Shown: one piece after another, positions 38,041 through 46,269 of the stretch
Position numbering within the stretch: the first letter of the stretch is position 1
Layout: the number at the start of each line of letters is the position of its first letter
DNA from: Reyranella sp.
Lineage (GTDB): Bacteria; Pseudomonadota; Alphaproteobacteria; Reyranellales; Reyranellaceae
Length of the DNA stretch: 64,000 nucleotides
Reading direction: 5' to 3'
NCBI RefSeq assembly: GCF_004297405.1
Contig: NZ_SCVC01000036.1
Location: forward strand, 124,001-188,000
Translations under genes and position numbers: made by a program
The notes under the pieces: generated by a model
What the model saw: the letters and a program-made list of their open reading frames with translations, nothing else
Database searches by the model: none
Told to the model about the DNA's origin: nothing

Positions 38041-38670
38041 ATGAAAGGCAATTTTTACGAAAACGAGCGCGTCGCGCTTTTCATCGATGGCGCCAACCTC
38101 TACTCGGCCGCCCGGTCGCTGGGCTTCGACATCGACTATCGCCGCCTCCTCAAGGTGTTTCGCGAAAAAGGTCGTCTGGTTCGTGCCTACTATTACACCG
38201 CCTTGGTCGAGGATCAGGAATATTCGCCGATCCGGCCGCTGGTCGATTGGCTGGACTACAACGGCTACACCATGGTCACGAAGCCGACCAAGGAGTTCAC
38301 CGATGCCACGGGTCGCCGCAAGATCAAGGGCAACATGGACATCGAGCTCGCCATCGACGTGCTCGAGATGGCCGAACACCTCGATCATGTGATCCTGTTC
38401 TCCGGCGATGGCGACTTCCGTCGCCTCGTCGAAGCCGTGCAGCGCCGTGGACTCCGCGTCTCTGTCGTAAGCACGATCAAGTCCTCGCCACCGATGGTGG
38501 CCGACGAACTGCGCCGTCAGGCCGACGATTTCATCGAACTGTCCGAGATCGCCCCTCTGATCGCCCGCAACGCGTCGGAGCGGGCGCCGCGGCCGGCCGT
38601 CGCGGGCCAGCGCGACTCGGAAGCCGAGTACGACGACGCTCCTTCCGAATCGCTGATGCGCTCAGCCTAG
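38041..38670 (+). CDS. NYN domain protein, LabA-like putative RNase
   Basis: I start at 38041 (MKGNFYENERVALFIDGANL) because AAAGGG sits ahead of it; the protein has 209 residues. The PIN-like NYN domain shows acidic metal-binding residues in FIDGANLYSAA, MDIELAIDVLEMAE and LFSGDGDFRRLVEAVQRRG, with KSSPPMVADELRRQADDFIEL afterwards. The C-terminal 40 residues are low-complexity and likely unstructured. LabA-like NYN proteins are thought to be nucleases acting on RNA; the target is unknown. Confidence 0.88.
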   Translation: MKGNFYENERVALFIDGANLYSAARSLGFDIDYRRLLKVFREKGRLVRAYYYTALVEDQEYSPIRPLVDWLDYNGYTMVTKPTKEFTDATGRRKIKGNMDIELAIDVLEMAEHLDHVILFSGDGDFRRLVEAVQRRGLRVSVVSTIKSSPPMVADELRRQADDFIELSEIAPLIARNASERAPRPAVAGQRDSEAEYDDAPSESLMRSA

Positions 38671-38683
38671 GCTGCGCGCGTCT

Positions 38684-39334
38684 GTGGTTGCGTCGTCATT
38701 CGAAGAGCCGCCGCTCGACTGCCCGCGCTGCCCCAGGCTGGTCGGGTTCCGGCATGAGCTGCAGGGCCTCCACGCCGATTGGAAGAATGCCCCGGTCCGC
38801 TCCTTCGGCGAGCTGGATGCACGCCTGCTGATCGTTGGCCTCGCGCCAGGCATGCGTGGCGCCAACCGCACGGGCCGGCCCTTCACCGGCGACTATGCCG
38901 GCGACCTGCTTTACTCCACCTTGCTGAAGTTCGGTTTTGCCCAGGGCACCTACCGGGCCGATCCCAACGACGGGCTACACCTGGTCGATTGCCGCATTGC
39001 CAACGCGGTGCGCTGCCTGCCACCCGAAAACAAGCCGCTCCCAATCGAGTTCACCGCGTGCCGGCCGTTCCTGCAGGCCGAGCTTGCGGTCATGCCGAAC
39101 CTGCGCGTGCTGGTAGCGCTGGGCAAAGGCGCACATGACCAGATCCTGCGAGCGCTGACGGTACGGCCGGCCGGCGCCTATCCGTTCATCCATAACCGTC
39201 TGCACAAGCTGCCTACCGGCCTCGTGCTGGCCGACAGCTATCACTGCTCGCGCTACAACACGAACACCGGCCGCCTCACGACCGAGATGTTCCATCAGGT
39301 CTTCGAAAGCGTGCGTCGTTCGCTGGAGACCTGA
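38684..39334 (+). CDS. Uracil-DNA glycosylase, family 5 (UDGb-like)
   Basis: The 216-residue protein starts at a GTG 13 bp after the NYN stop. It has two cysteines in CPRCPRLV near the N-terminus and more in IANAVRCLPPENKP, consistent with an iron-sulfur cluster. Motif A is GLAPGMRGANRTGRPFTGD and motif B region DSYHCSRYNTNTGRLT. The GLAPG motif without the Asp or Asn of families 1-4 is the hallmark of family 5 enzymes, which remove uracil, hypoxanthine or ethenocytosine from double-stranded DNA. Confidence 0.9.
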   Translation: MVASSFEEPPLDCPRCPRLVGFRHELQGLHADWKNAPVRSFGELDARLLIVGLAPGMRGANRTGRPFTGDYAGDLLYSTLLKFGFAQGTYRADPNDGLHLVDCRIANAVRCLPPENKPLPIEFTACRPFLQAELAVMPNLRVLVALGKGAHDQILRALTVRPAGAYPFIHNRLHKLPTGLVLADSYHCSRYNTNTGRLTTEMFHQVFESVRRSLET

Positions 39335-39364
39335 TATGGCACGAGGCTGCGGCTCGAGCCGCCC

Positions 39365-39841
39365 CTAACCGAGGGCCGACTCGATTGCCGAGGTGATCTC
39401 GCTCGATCCCGGGCGTACACGGCTCGGCCAGGCGCCGAGCAGGCTGCCGTCCTTGCCGATCAGATATTTGTGGAAGTTCCACTTGGGAGCCGCCCCCTCG
39501 CCTGCTTCCGTAGCGATCCACTGATAGAGCGCGTGGGCGTCGGAGCCGACCACCTTCTGCTTGGCGGTGAGCGGAAAGGTGACGCCGTACATCGATTCGC
39601 AGAACTTGGCGATCTCCGGTTCGGTGCGCGGCTCCTGTGCGCCGAAATCGTTCGACGGCACGCCCAACACAACCAGACCACGCGGACCATAAGTGTCGTG
39701 CAGCTTCTGCAGGTCGGTGTACTGCGGCGTGAACCCACAATAAGAGGCGACGTTCACCAGCAGGACTGGGTGCCCTGCCAGGCTCTTCATCTCGAGAGGC
39801 TTGCCGTCGATCGTGGTGAAGTTGAAGTCATGGGCGGGCAT
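39365..39841 (-). CDS. Glutathione peroxidase family protein
   Basis: The 158-residue thioredoxin-fold protein has the peroxidatic cysteine in LVNVASYCGFTPQY, with Gln in GAQEP and Trp-Asn in KWNFHKYLI completing the catalytic tetrad. A possible resolving cysteine is in IAKFCESMYGVTF, so it probably uses thioredoxin. No signal peptide is seen, so it acts in the cytosol on peroxides. It follows the sulfite-oxidase-like gene at a 1-bp gap and is likely co-transcribed with it. Confidence 0.93.
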   Translation of the reverse strand: MPAHDFNFTTIDGKPLEMKSLAGHPVLLVNVASYCGFTPQYTDLQKLHDTYGPRGLVVLGVPSNDFGAQEPRTEPEIAKFCESMYGVTFPLTAKQKVVGSDAHALYQWIATEAGEGAAPKWNFHKYLIGKDGSLLGAWPSRVRPGSSEITSAIESALG

Positions 39842-39842
39842 G

Positions 39843-40517
39843 TCAGGGCTCCTCGTCGTAGCGTTGCTCCAGCCAGGGATCGCCGTAGTTATGATAGCCG
39901 CGAACTTCCCAGAAGCCCGGCTTGTCGAACACCGAGAACTCGATGCGTTTGATCCACTTGGCGCTCTTCCAGAAATAGAGCTTGGGAATCACGACCCTGA
40001 GCGGCCCGCCATGTTCGCGGCTGATCGGCTCGCCGTTCCAGCTCCAAGCCAGCATCACATCGTCCGCCGAGAAGTCGGCCAGCGGCACATTGGTCGTGTA
40101 GGTGTCGTAGGAGTGGAAGATGACGTGCTGCGCCGACGCCTTGGGTTTCACCAAGGCCAGCAGATCGCGAGCGCTGACGCCTTCCCAACGGTTGTCGTAG
40201 CGCGACCAGGCCGTCACACAATGGATGTCGGTCGTGAGGCGTGTCTTCGGAAGGTCGGTGAACTCGCCCCACCTAAAGGTCAGCGGGATCTCGACTTCGC
40301 CGTCGACGAACAGTCGCCAGGCGTGCGTGGGAATCTCGGGCTGGATGCCGAGATCGAGCACCGGCCAGTTGTCGACCTTGCGCTGGCCGGGCGGCAGGCG
40401 CTGGGAGTGGGCCGCGGTCTTGCCCGTCAACAGACGGCCGTCCTCGGCCCACTTCTGCTTGCTGTCGATCAGCTTGTTCTTGAGCTTACCGAACAGGGTG
40501 ACGTCGTCGTCGGCCAT
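39843..40517 (-). CDS. Sulfite oxidase-like molybdopterin oxidoreductase, cytosolic
   Basis: I start at MADDDVTLFGKLKNKLIDSK (40517), 224 residues. The oxidoreductase molybdopterin-binding domain is clear: WRLFVDGEVEIPLTFRWGEF, then the molybdenum-ligand cysteine in TTDIHCVTAWSRYDNRWEGV, and SREHGGPLRVVIPKLYFWKS. It resembles the YedY/MsrP catalytic domain but lacks a Tat signal, and no membrane partner (MsrQ) is adjacent. The reaction is unknown; sulfoxide or sulfite chemistry is only a family guess. Confidence 0.82.
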   Translation of the reverse strand: MADDDVTLFGKLKNKLIDSKQKWAEDGRLLTGKTAAHSQRLPPGQRKVDNWPVLDLGIQPEIPTHAWRLFVDGEVEIPLTFRWGEFTDLPKTRLTTDIHCVTAWSRYDNRWEGVSARDLLALVKPKASAQHVIFHSYDTYTTNVPLADFSADDVMLAWSWNGEPISREHGGPLRVVIPKLYFWKSAKWIKRIEFSVFDKPGFWEVRGYHNYGDPWLEQRYDEEP

Positions 40518-40525
40518 GGAACTCC

Positions 40526-42067
40526 TCAGATGCTGCGGCCCGCCTTCTCCCAATATGGGGCGCGAAGCTTGCGCTTGAAGATCTTGCCCGAATCTTCGCG
40601 CGGCAGGGCTGCACTGAACTCTACCACCTTAGGTACCTTGTAGCGCGCCAGATGCTGGCCGAGCCAAGCGCGGACCTGGCTCGCATCCAGACCCGCCTCG
40701 GACAAGGGTTCGACATAGGCACAGATCTGCTCGCCGAACTCTTCGTCCGGAATGCCGAACACCGCGCAGTCGCGCACGCCCGGCATCTGAATCAACGCCG
40801 ACTCGATCTCGGCAGGATAAATATTCACGCCACCCGAGATGATCATGTCGCGCTTGCGATCGCACAGGAACAGGAAGCCGTCGGCGTCGAGATAGCCCAC
40901 GTCGCCCACCGTCACGAGATCTCCCAACGAGACCTCCTGGCGCTTGGCGTCGTCGTTGTTGTAGGTGAACTCGGAGAGATGCGGGCCGCGGACGTAGATC
41001 TCGCCGATCTCGCCCTGCTTCACGTCCTGCCCCTCCTCGTCGACAATGCGCAGGATGCCGCCGGGCACGATGCGGCCGACCGTGCCGGGCTTGCGCAACG
41101 CCTCCTCCGATCCATGCCACACGACAACACCGGTCTCGGTGGCGCCGTAGTATTCGTTGATCACCGGTCCCCACCATTCGATCATCTGCCGCTTCACGGC
41201 AGGCGCGCAGGGCGCGGCGCCATGGGTGATGAAGCGTAGCGAGGAGACGTCGTAACGTTCGCGCACCTCCTGCGGCAGACGCAGCAGGCGCACGAGCATG
41301 GTGGGCACGATGTGCATATGGCTGATCCGATGCTTGTGGATCAGGCGTAGCATGTCCTCGGCCTCGAAGCGTGGCTGCAGGACCATGTGCAGGCCGAGCC
41401 GGGCACTCGCCATGCCGTAGGCCGCCGGCGCGGAGTGATACATCGGACCGTTCATCAGGGTCACGGTCTCGGGGTCGGGCTTCAGGCCCCAGAACATCGC
41501 GGCTTCCTGCGACGCAGCCGCCTGCTGCTCAGGTGTGCTCGGCTGGCGCCGCACGCCCTTCGGCCGCCCCGTCGTGCCGGACGTATAGATCATGCTGCCG
41601 CGCGCCGCCTTCGGCGGCTCGGTACGCGGCGGCGAGGCCGCAACGAAATCCTGCCAAAGCTCGACGCCGGCTGGAGCCGCGCACTTTTCCGGAGGCACAC
41701 TGTAGGCAGCCGCGATCTCGGGCGGCGTCGGTACTGCCAACACCTTCACGCCCTCAGGAACGCCCCCGGCGATCTGCGCCAAGAGATCGGTGTGCGCCAC
41801 CAGCACCTTGGCGCCGCAATCCTGCAGGATGTAGTTCGCCTCTTCAGGCGTGAAATGCCAGTTGATCGGCACGGCGTAGGCGCCGAGCTGGCCCGCCGCC
41901 ATGTTGACCTCGAAGGTCGGGAAGTCGTTGCGCAGCATCAGCGCCACGCTGCTGTCCTCGTCGACACCCAGCGCCGTGAGCCCGCTTGCCGCCCGCGCGG
42001 CATTGGCCTGGATCTCGCTCCAGGCCCTGAAACGATCGCCTGCCGTCACGCCCGCTGGGTTCGTCAT
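40526..42067 (-). CDS. Acyl-CoA synthetase (AMP-forming)
   Basis: The start MTNPAGVTAGDRFRAWSEIQ at 42067 overlaps the TetR stop by one base; the track extension to 42241 is spurious. The 513-residue protein has the AMP-binding signature MIYTSGTTGRPKGV, YGATETG and, near the C-terminus, GDVGYLDADGFLFLCDRKRDMIISGGVNIYPAEIE and the catalytic lysine region DSGKIFKRKLR. It activates a carboxylic acid to its CoA thioester. The upstream TetR and isovaleryl-CoA dehydrogenase suggest a medium- or branched-chain acid. Confidence 0.92.
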   Translation of the reverse strand: MTNPAGVTAGDRFRAWSEIQANAARAASGLTALGVDEDSSVALMLRNDFPTFEVNMAAGQLGAYAVPINWHFTPEEANYILQDCGAKVLVAHTDLLAQIAGGVPEGVKVLAVPTPPEIAAAYSVPPEKCAAPAGVELWQDFVAASPPRTEPPKAARGSMIYTSGTTGRPKGVRRQPSTPEQQAAASQEAAMFWGLKPDPETVTLMNGPMYHSAPAAYGMASARLGLHMVLQPRFEAEDMLRLIHKHRISHMHIVPTMLVRLLRLPQEVRERYDVSSLRFITHGAAPCAPAVKRQMIEWWGPVINEYYGATETGVVVWHGSEEALRKPGTVGRIVPGGILRIVDEEGQDVKQGEIGEIYVRGPHLSEFTYNNDDAKRQEVSLGDLVTVGDVGYLDADGFLFLCDRKRDMIISGGVNIYPAEIESALIQMPGVRDCAVFGIPDEEFGEQICAYVEPLSEAGLDASQVRAWLGQHLARYKVPKVVEFSAALPREDSGKIFKRKLRAPYWEKAGRSI

Positions 42068-42717
42068 TATTTCCTTCCCGTCTTGTTCGGTGCCTTTATG
42101 GCTTCCTTGAACATATTCGATGCCTTTGCGGCGCCCTTGAACATAAGTGCACCCTGGAAGCTCGCCAGGGTCCCGAAATCGGGGCCGGAGTCGAACATGC
42201 CTGCCTGCCGCAACATCACCAGCCCATGCGTCGCGGCCCATATCGACCAGCCGAACAGAACCGGATCGACATCGATCATGCCGGCCTTGGCCATATCCTC
42301 GGCCTGCCGTGTGATGAAGCCGCGCGCGCGATGCGCTTCGCGGGCAAGGTCCGGATGCTCCTTGTCGACCGGCTGATCAATCTCGAACATGATCCGGTAG
42401 GCGTGCGGGTCATCCGCAGCAAAGCGCAGATAGGCCTCACCTACGCGGCGGGCACGATCCTGGGGTGTCTCGCCTTTGGCCGCTGCGGCCTCGAGCGCAT
42501 CGGCAAAGCGCGCGAAGGCCTGCGCCCGTACGGTGGCAAGGATGTCGGCCTTGTCCTTGAAATAGCGGTACGGTGTCTTGGGGCTGCAGCCCAGCGCTTC
42601 GGCGAGCTGGCGCATGGTGACACCTTCGTAGCCAAAGCGGGCGAATCGCTCGGTCGCGACCCGGCAGAGCTCGGCGCGAAAGTCGGCGATATCCTTTTCG
42701 GTCAGATAACGCGGCAT
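42067..42717 (-). CDS. TetR family transcriptional regulator
   Basis: The ATG at 42717 gives MPRYLTEKDIADFRAELCRV; 216 residues. The N-terminal helix-turn-helix is FGYEGVTMRQLAEALGCSPKTPYRYFKDKADIL, and the rest is the helical ligand domain with a C-terminal TetR_C-like helix set. A strong palindrome lies only a few bases upstream of its start codon, so it is likely autoregulatory and probably controls the coupled acyl-CoA synthetase and perhaps the isovaleryl-CoA dehydrogenase gene. A fatty acid or acyl-CoA inducer is likely but not shown. Confidence 0.92.
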   Translation of the reverse strand: MPRYLTEKDIADFRAELCRVATERFARFGYEGVTMRQLAEALGCSPKTPYRYFKDKADILATVRAQAFARFADALEAAAAKGETPQDRARRVGEAYLRFAADDPHAYRIMFEIDQPVDKEHPDLAREAHRARGFITRQAEDMAKAGMIDVDPVLFGWSIWAATHGLVMLRQAGMFDSGPDFGTLASFQGALMFKGAAKASNMFKEAIKAPNKTGRK

Positions 42718-42720
42718 AGA

Positions 42721-42754
42721 ACGCTTTCCATACACACTGTGTACGAAAAAGCGT
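42721..42754. promoter_or_regulatory. TetR operator palindrome
   Basis: TACACAcTGTGTA is a perfect palindrome around one C, inside an outer pair ACGCTTT / AAAGCGT. It is 4 bp from the TetR start codon and 34 bp after the isovaleryl-CoA dehydrogenase stop, as expected for an autoregulated TetR gene. Confidence 0.65.
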
Positions 42755-42787
42755 CCTGCGCGTCAAACAACCTGCTATGACCTTTCG

Positions 42788-43960
42788 TCAGGCGGTCTCG
42801 GCGAACAGCTCGCGGCCGATCAGCATGCGGCGGATCTCGCTGGTGCCGGCGCCAATCTCGTAGAGCTTGGCGTCGCGCAGCAGGCGGCCCGTCGGATAGT
42901 CGTTGATGTAGCCGTTGCCACCGAGGAGCTGGATGGCGTCGAGCGCGACCAGGGTCGCCTTCTCGGCCGCGTAGAGGATGGCGCCCGCGGCGTCCTTGCG
43001 CGTCGTCTGCCCACGATCGCAAGCCTTTGCCACCGCGTACACATAGGCCTTGCAGGCATTCATGGTCGTGTACATGTCGGCGAGCTTGCCCTGTACGAGC
43101 TGGAAGGTGCCGATCGGCTGGCCGAACTGCTGACGCTCGTGGACATAGGGCACGACGATATCCATCGCGGCCTGCATGATGCCGAGCGGACCGGCGGCGA
43201 GCACCGAACGCTCGTAGTCGAGGCCGCTCATCAGCACGTTCACGCCCTTGCCGACGGAGCCCAGCACGTTCTCTTCGGGAATCTCGCAATCCTCGAAGAC
43301 CAACTCGCCGGTCGAGGAGCCGCGCATACCCATCTTGTCGAGCTTCTGGGCGACCTTGAAGCCCTTGCGGTCGGTCTCAACGATGAAGGTGGTGATGCCG
43401 CGCGGCCCGGCGCTGGGATCGGTCTTGGCATAGACCACGATCACCTGCGCGTCGGGGCTGTTGGTGATCCACATCTTGGTGCCGTTCAGCACATAGCGGT
43501 CACCCTTCTTCTCGGCGCGCAGCTTCATGGAGACGACGTCGGAACCGGCGCCCGACTCGCTCATGGCCAGGCTGCCGACATGCTCGCCGGAGATCAGCTT
43601 GGGCAGGAAGCGCTTCTTCTGCTCCTCGCTGGCGTTGCGGCGGATCTGATTGATGCAAAGGTTCGAGTGCGCACCATAGCTCAAGCCGACGGCGGCCGAG
43701 GCGCGGCTGAGCTCCTCGACCGCAATGGCATGTTCGAGATAGCCCAGGCCCGAGCCGCCATGTTCCTCCTCGACAGTAATGCCGTGCAGGCCGAGTTCGC
43801 CCATCCTGGGCCAGAGTTCGCGCGGAAAGCGATCGGTCTTGTCGATCTCGGCAGCGATCGGGGCCACTTCGGCTGCCGCGAAGCGCTGGACCTGCTCGCG
43901 TAGCGCATCGGCGGTTTCACCCAGGCCGAAATCGAACGGCGGCATTGCGTTGGGGATCAT
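42788..43960 (-). CDS. ivd: Isovaleryl-CoA dehydrogenase
   Basis: The 390-residue acyl-CoA dehydrogenase has [55 protein letters not shown] and the C-terminal [20 protein letters not shown] and [19 protein letters not shown]. The glutamate in [15 protein letters not shown] sits where isovaleryl-CoA dehydrogenases have their catalytic base, which separates them from other acyl-CoA dehydrogenases. It oxidises isovaleryl-CoA to 3-methylcrotonyl-CoA in leucine breakdown, passing electrons to ETF. The next steps (methylcrotonyl-CoA carboxylase) are not in this window. Confidence 0.92.
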   Translation of the reverse strand: MIPNAMPPFDFGLGETADALREQVQRFAAAEVAPIAAEIDKTDRFPRELWPRMGELGLHGITVEEEHGGSGLGYLEHAIAVEELSRASAAVGLSYGAHSNLCINQIRRNASEEQKKRFLPKLISGEHVGSLAMSESGAGSDVVSMKLRAEKKGDRYVLNGTKMWITNSPDAQVIVVYAKTDPSAGPRGITTFIVETDRKGFKVAQKLDKMGMRGSSTGELVFEDCEIPEENVLGSVGKGVNVLMSGLDYERSVLAAGPLGIMQAAMDIVVPYVHERQQFGQPIGTFQLVQGKLADMYTTMNACKAYVYAVAKACDRGQTTRKDAAGAILYAAEKATLVALDAIQLLGGNGYINDYPTGRLLRDAKLYEIGAGTSEIRRMLIGRELFAETA

Positions 43961-43990
43961 GATGTCACGTGCCTGCTGTTGTTGGTTGTT

Positions 43991-44443
43991 TCAGTTCTTC
44001 TCGGCTTTGGGTTCTGTCTTCACGTAGATGCGGATCATCTTCCATTCCCCGTCCGACGGAATGAACTCCAGCTCGAAGTTGAGACGCGACGGCTCGGTCG
44101 GGAAATAACCCTTCACGATCAGCTTGCCGTCGCCATCCACAGCTGCCTTGGGCACATAGACCGGCGTCATGGCGGCGATGATGTCGAAGTCGATGTTCTT
44201 CTTGTTGAATTCGCTGAATGTCGCCTTGAGTTTTTCCGGCGTGAACTGGTCGCGAAACGGCTTGGCGGCCTTGGCATGAAAGACGTCGTAGTTGCCCGTC
44301 ACGTTGGCGTCGTTGAAAGTGAGCAAAGTCGCCTTCACCAGCGCTTCGAGTGCACGGTCGGGCGGCACCTTGTTCTGCGCTGTCGCGGGAACGACGAACA
44401 GCCAAAGCGCAAGCACGCACAGAAAACGATTGAATGCCGGCAT
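43991..44443 (-). CDS. Exported protein of unknown function
   Basis: The 150-residue protein has a signal peptide (MPAFNRFLCVLALWLFVVPATAQN). The mature part looks like a small alpha+beta domain: LVKATLLTFNDANVTGNYDVFHAKAAKPFRDQF, then FDIIAAMTPVYVPKAAVDGDGKLIVKGYFP and LEFIPSDGEWKMIRIYVK. This resembles NTF2-like/DUF4864-type periplasmic folds, but I do not recognise a named family. It lies 30 bp upstream of ivd, on the same strand, and could be co-transcribed. Confidence 0.7.
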   Translation of the reverse strand: MPAFNRFLCVLALWLFVVPATAQNKVPPDRALEALVKATLLTFNDANVTGNYDVFHAKAAKPFRDQFTPEKLKATFSEFNKKNIDFDIIAAMTPVYVPKAAVDGDGKLIVKGYFPTEPSRLNFELEFIPSDGEWKMIRIYVKTEPKAEKN

Positions 44444-44513
44444 CGATGGCCTCCGTGGCCGGACGATAGCCCGCCCACGATCCGAAGCGAAGCCGAACGG
44501 ACGGCCTCACCGG

Positions 44514-45272
44514 TCAGCCAGCGCCACGCAGAGCCGCTGCAGCGGCGATACGGGTTTCTTCAGTGAGCCAGCCGAAGTAGCGCGGCTCGGCCTGGCCACC
44601 GCGTGCAGCGGCGATGCGCGCCAAGGCAGGCGACCGCAGCTCACGCTTGATGGTCGCGAATGCCTCGGGCGGCAACGCCGCATCCTTGCGCGCCCGTGCG
44701 ATGGCGCGGGCAAGCAAGGTGTCGGGCGTCACGCATTCGTCAAATACCTGGAGGGCTACCGCACCGGCGGCATCGAGTTCCTCGCCGAGCAGGACCATGC
44801 GGCGAGCGGCCGTGGGTGCGAGTTCGCTGCGCGCCACATCGAGAGCGGCTACGGGATACCGCACGCCGACCTTCACCTCCGCGAAACTCGCCTTCAGCGG
44901 CACGTCGGCGACGATGCGCCAGTCGCCGCAGAGCGCCACCACCATGCCGCCGGCGATGGCATGACCGTTGATCGCGGTGACCAGCGGCTTGGGCCACGCG
45001 TAGAGCGTGCCAAAGCCGTCGTTCATCGCCGCGATCAGACGGTGCTGCGCGGCGGTATCAAGTGTCGGCAGCAGCTTGAGGTCGAGCCCGGCCGAGAAGG
45101 CCCTGCCCTCGCCGGTCAGCACGGCCGCGCGAACGCTGCGGTCCGATGCCAACCGATCGAACAGCGCGGCGATCTCTTCAAGCAGCTCCGCATCCATGGC
45201 GTTCATGGGCGGGCGGGCGAAGGTCACGACGGCAATGCCGTCGTCCTGGATGGCTGATTTGAGGTGCGACAT
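44514..45272 (-). CDS. Enoyl-CoA hydratase/isomerase family protein
   Basis: I start at MSHLKSAIQDDGIAVVTFAR (45272), 252 residues; the track start lies in the LysR control region. The crotonase fold shows oxyanion-hole segments EGRAFSAGLDLKLLP and NGHAIAGGMVVALCGDWRI. One usual catalytic glutamate position falls in FAEVKVGV, but the second is not obvious, so hydratase versus isomerase cannot be decided. It is divergent from the LysR gene, which probably regulates it. Confidence 0.88.
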   Translation of the reverse strand: MSHLKSAIQDDGIAVVTFARPPMNAMDAELLEEIAALFDRLASDRSVRAAVLTGEGRAFSAGLDLKLLPTLDTAAQHRLIAAMNDGFGTLYAWPKPLVTAINGHAIAGGMVVALCGDWRIVADVPLKASFAEVKVGVRYPVAALDVARSELAPTAARRMVLLGEELDAAGAVALQVFDECVTPDTLLARAIARARKDAALPPEAFATIKRELRSPALARIAAARGGQAEPRYFGWLTEETRIAAAAALRGAG

Positions 45273-45296
45273 GGGCCGACCATATGCTTGGACGAC

Positions 45297-45344
45297 ACAT
45301 AGATGAAATCGATTGTCTCTCTTTTCATCATTGATATTGTCTAT
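45297..45344. promoter_or_regulatory. Divergent control region of enoyl-CoA hydratase and LysR genes
   Basis: CATAGA at the left end and TCTATG at the right end are inverted, and the inner parts (GAAATCGAT, ATCATTGAT) are related imperfectly. This AT-richer 48-bp stretch between the two genes is the likely LysR binding region. Confidence 0.35.
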
Positions 45345-46242
45345 GCCGATGAACCTGTCCTTCATCCGCTACTTCCTGGCAGTGGCCGAAACGGCAAGCT
45401 TCACCACGGCGGCCGAACGTTGCCATGTCACCCAGCCAACCCTTTCGGCGGGGATCGCCCGGCTGGAGGAAGAGATCGGCGCCCGCCTATTCGACCGCGG
45501 CCGGCGTGCAGCCCTGACGGCGGCGGGACATCGCCTCCTGCCGCATGCCCGCGCCATGGTCGAGGCCTGGCAACTCGCCCGCACCGAATCGCGATCGACG
45601 CACCGGACCCGGCTGCTACGCGTCGCCATCGCCTCGACCCCTCCGGTACCTGCGGCTCTTGCCTGGCTGGCGTCGGCACAGCAGCGTGCCGGCTTCGAGG
45701 TCGAAGTCTCGGAGGGCACGGCCGACGCCGTTACCGATCGCTGGCGACGTGGCCGCTGCGACGTCGCCCTCTTCCCGACGCGCAAACCGATCGACGCTGC
45801 CAACGCCACCTCGCTGTGGCGCGAGCCCTATGTGCTGGCTGCCGCGACCGACCATCGCGTGGCGACACGTGATCGTTGGTCGGTGAAGGAGCTGGCCGAT
45901 ACTCCCTTTGTGCTGCGCGCCGCCTGCGAAGCCCAGGACGATGCCCAGCGCCTGTTCGCCGCCGAAGGCGTGCGGCCCCGCGTCGTGCTCAGCTCCGCCG
46001 ACGAGGAGCGCTGTGCCGCCGCCGTCGCCGCCGGGCTCGGTGTCAGCCTGATGCCACGTTCGCTCCTTCGGCCAGGTCTGATCTCGGCGGAGATCCGCGA
46101 AGTAGCGCTCGACCGGCGCGTCTTCCTGGGGTGGCGCGCCGATGCCGACAACGACCTCGTTCAGATGCTGCGCGACTCTGCTCTCGCCCATTCCTGGCCT
46201 GGTCAGCGCATCGGCAATGCCCGGTTGGCCTTCGCAAGATAG
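45343..46242 (+). CDS. LysR family transcriptional regulator
   Basis: The start at 45343 (MPMNLSFIRYFLAVAETASF) gives 299 residues; the ATG at 45349 is an alternative. The winged helix-turn-helix is SFTTAAERCHVTQPTLSAGIARLEEEIGARLFDR, followed by the two-lobe ligand domain. Such regulators bind next to their own promoter and activate the divergent gene when an effector binds, so the enoyl-CoA hydratase gene is the likely target. Confidence 0.93.
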   Translation: MPMNLSFIRYFLAVAETASFTTAAERCHVTQPTLSAGIARLEEEIGARLFDRGRRAALTAAGHRLLPHARAMVEAWQLARTESRSTHRTRLLRVAIASTPPVPAALAWLASAQQRAGFEVEVSEGTADAVTDRWRRGRCDVALFPTRKPIDAANATSLWREPYVLAAATDHRVATRDRWSVKELADTPFVLRAACEAQDDAQRLFAAEGVRPRVVLSSADEERCAAAVAAGLGVSLMPRSLLRPGLISAEIREVALDRRVFLGWRADADNDLVQMLRDSALAHSWPGQRIGNARLAFAR

Positions 46243-46264
46243 GCAGGTTCCGATTGGAACCTGC
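46243..46264. terminator. Hairpin between convergent LysR and mgtE genes
   Basis: GCAGGTTCC and GGAACCTGC pair around GATT exactly in the gap between the two convergent stops. It lacks a T-run, so its strength is uncertain. Confidence 0.4.
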
Positions 46265-46269
46265 AACGG

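Noticed and set aside
39349-39362. GCGGCTCGAGCCGC palindrome between the glycosylase and peroxidase genes as a terminator
   Set aside because: It is a short symmetrical site with no loop and no T-run; too weak to call.
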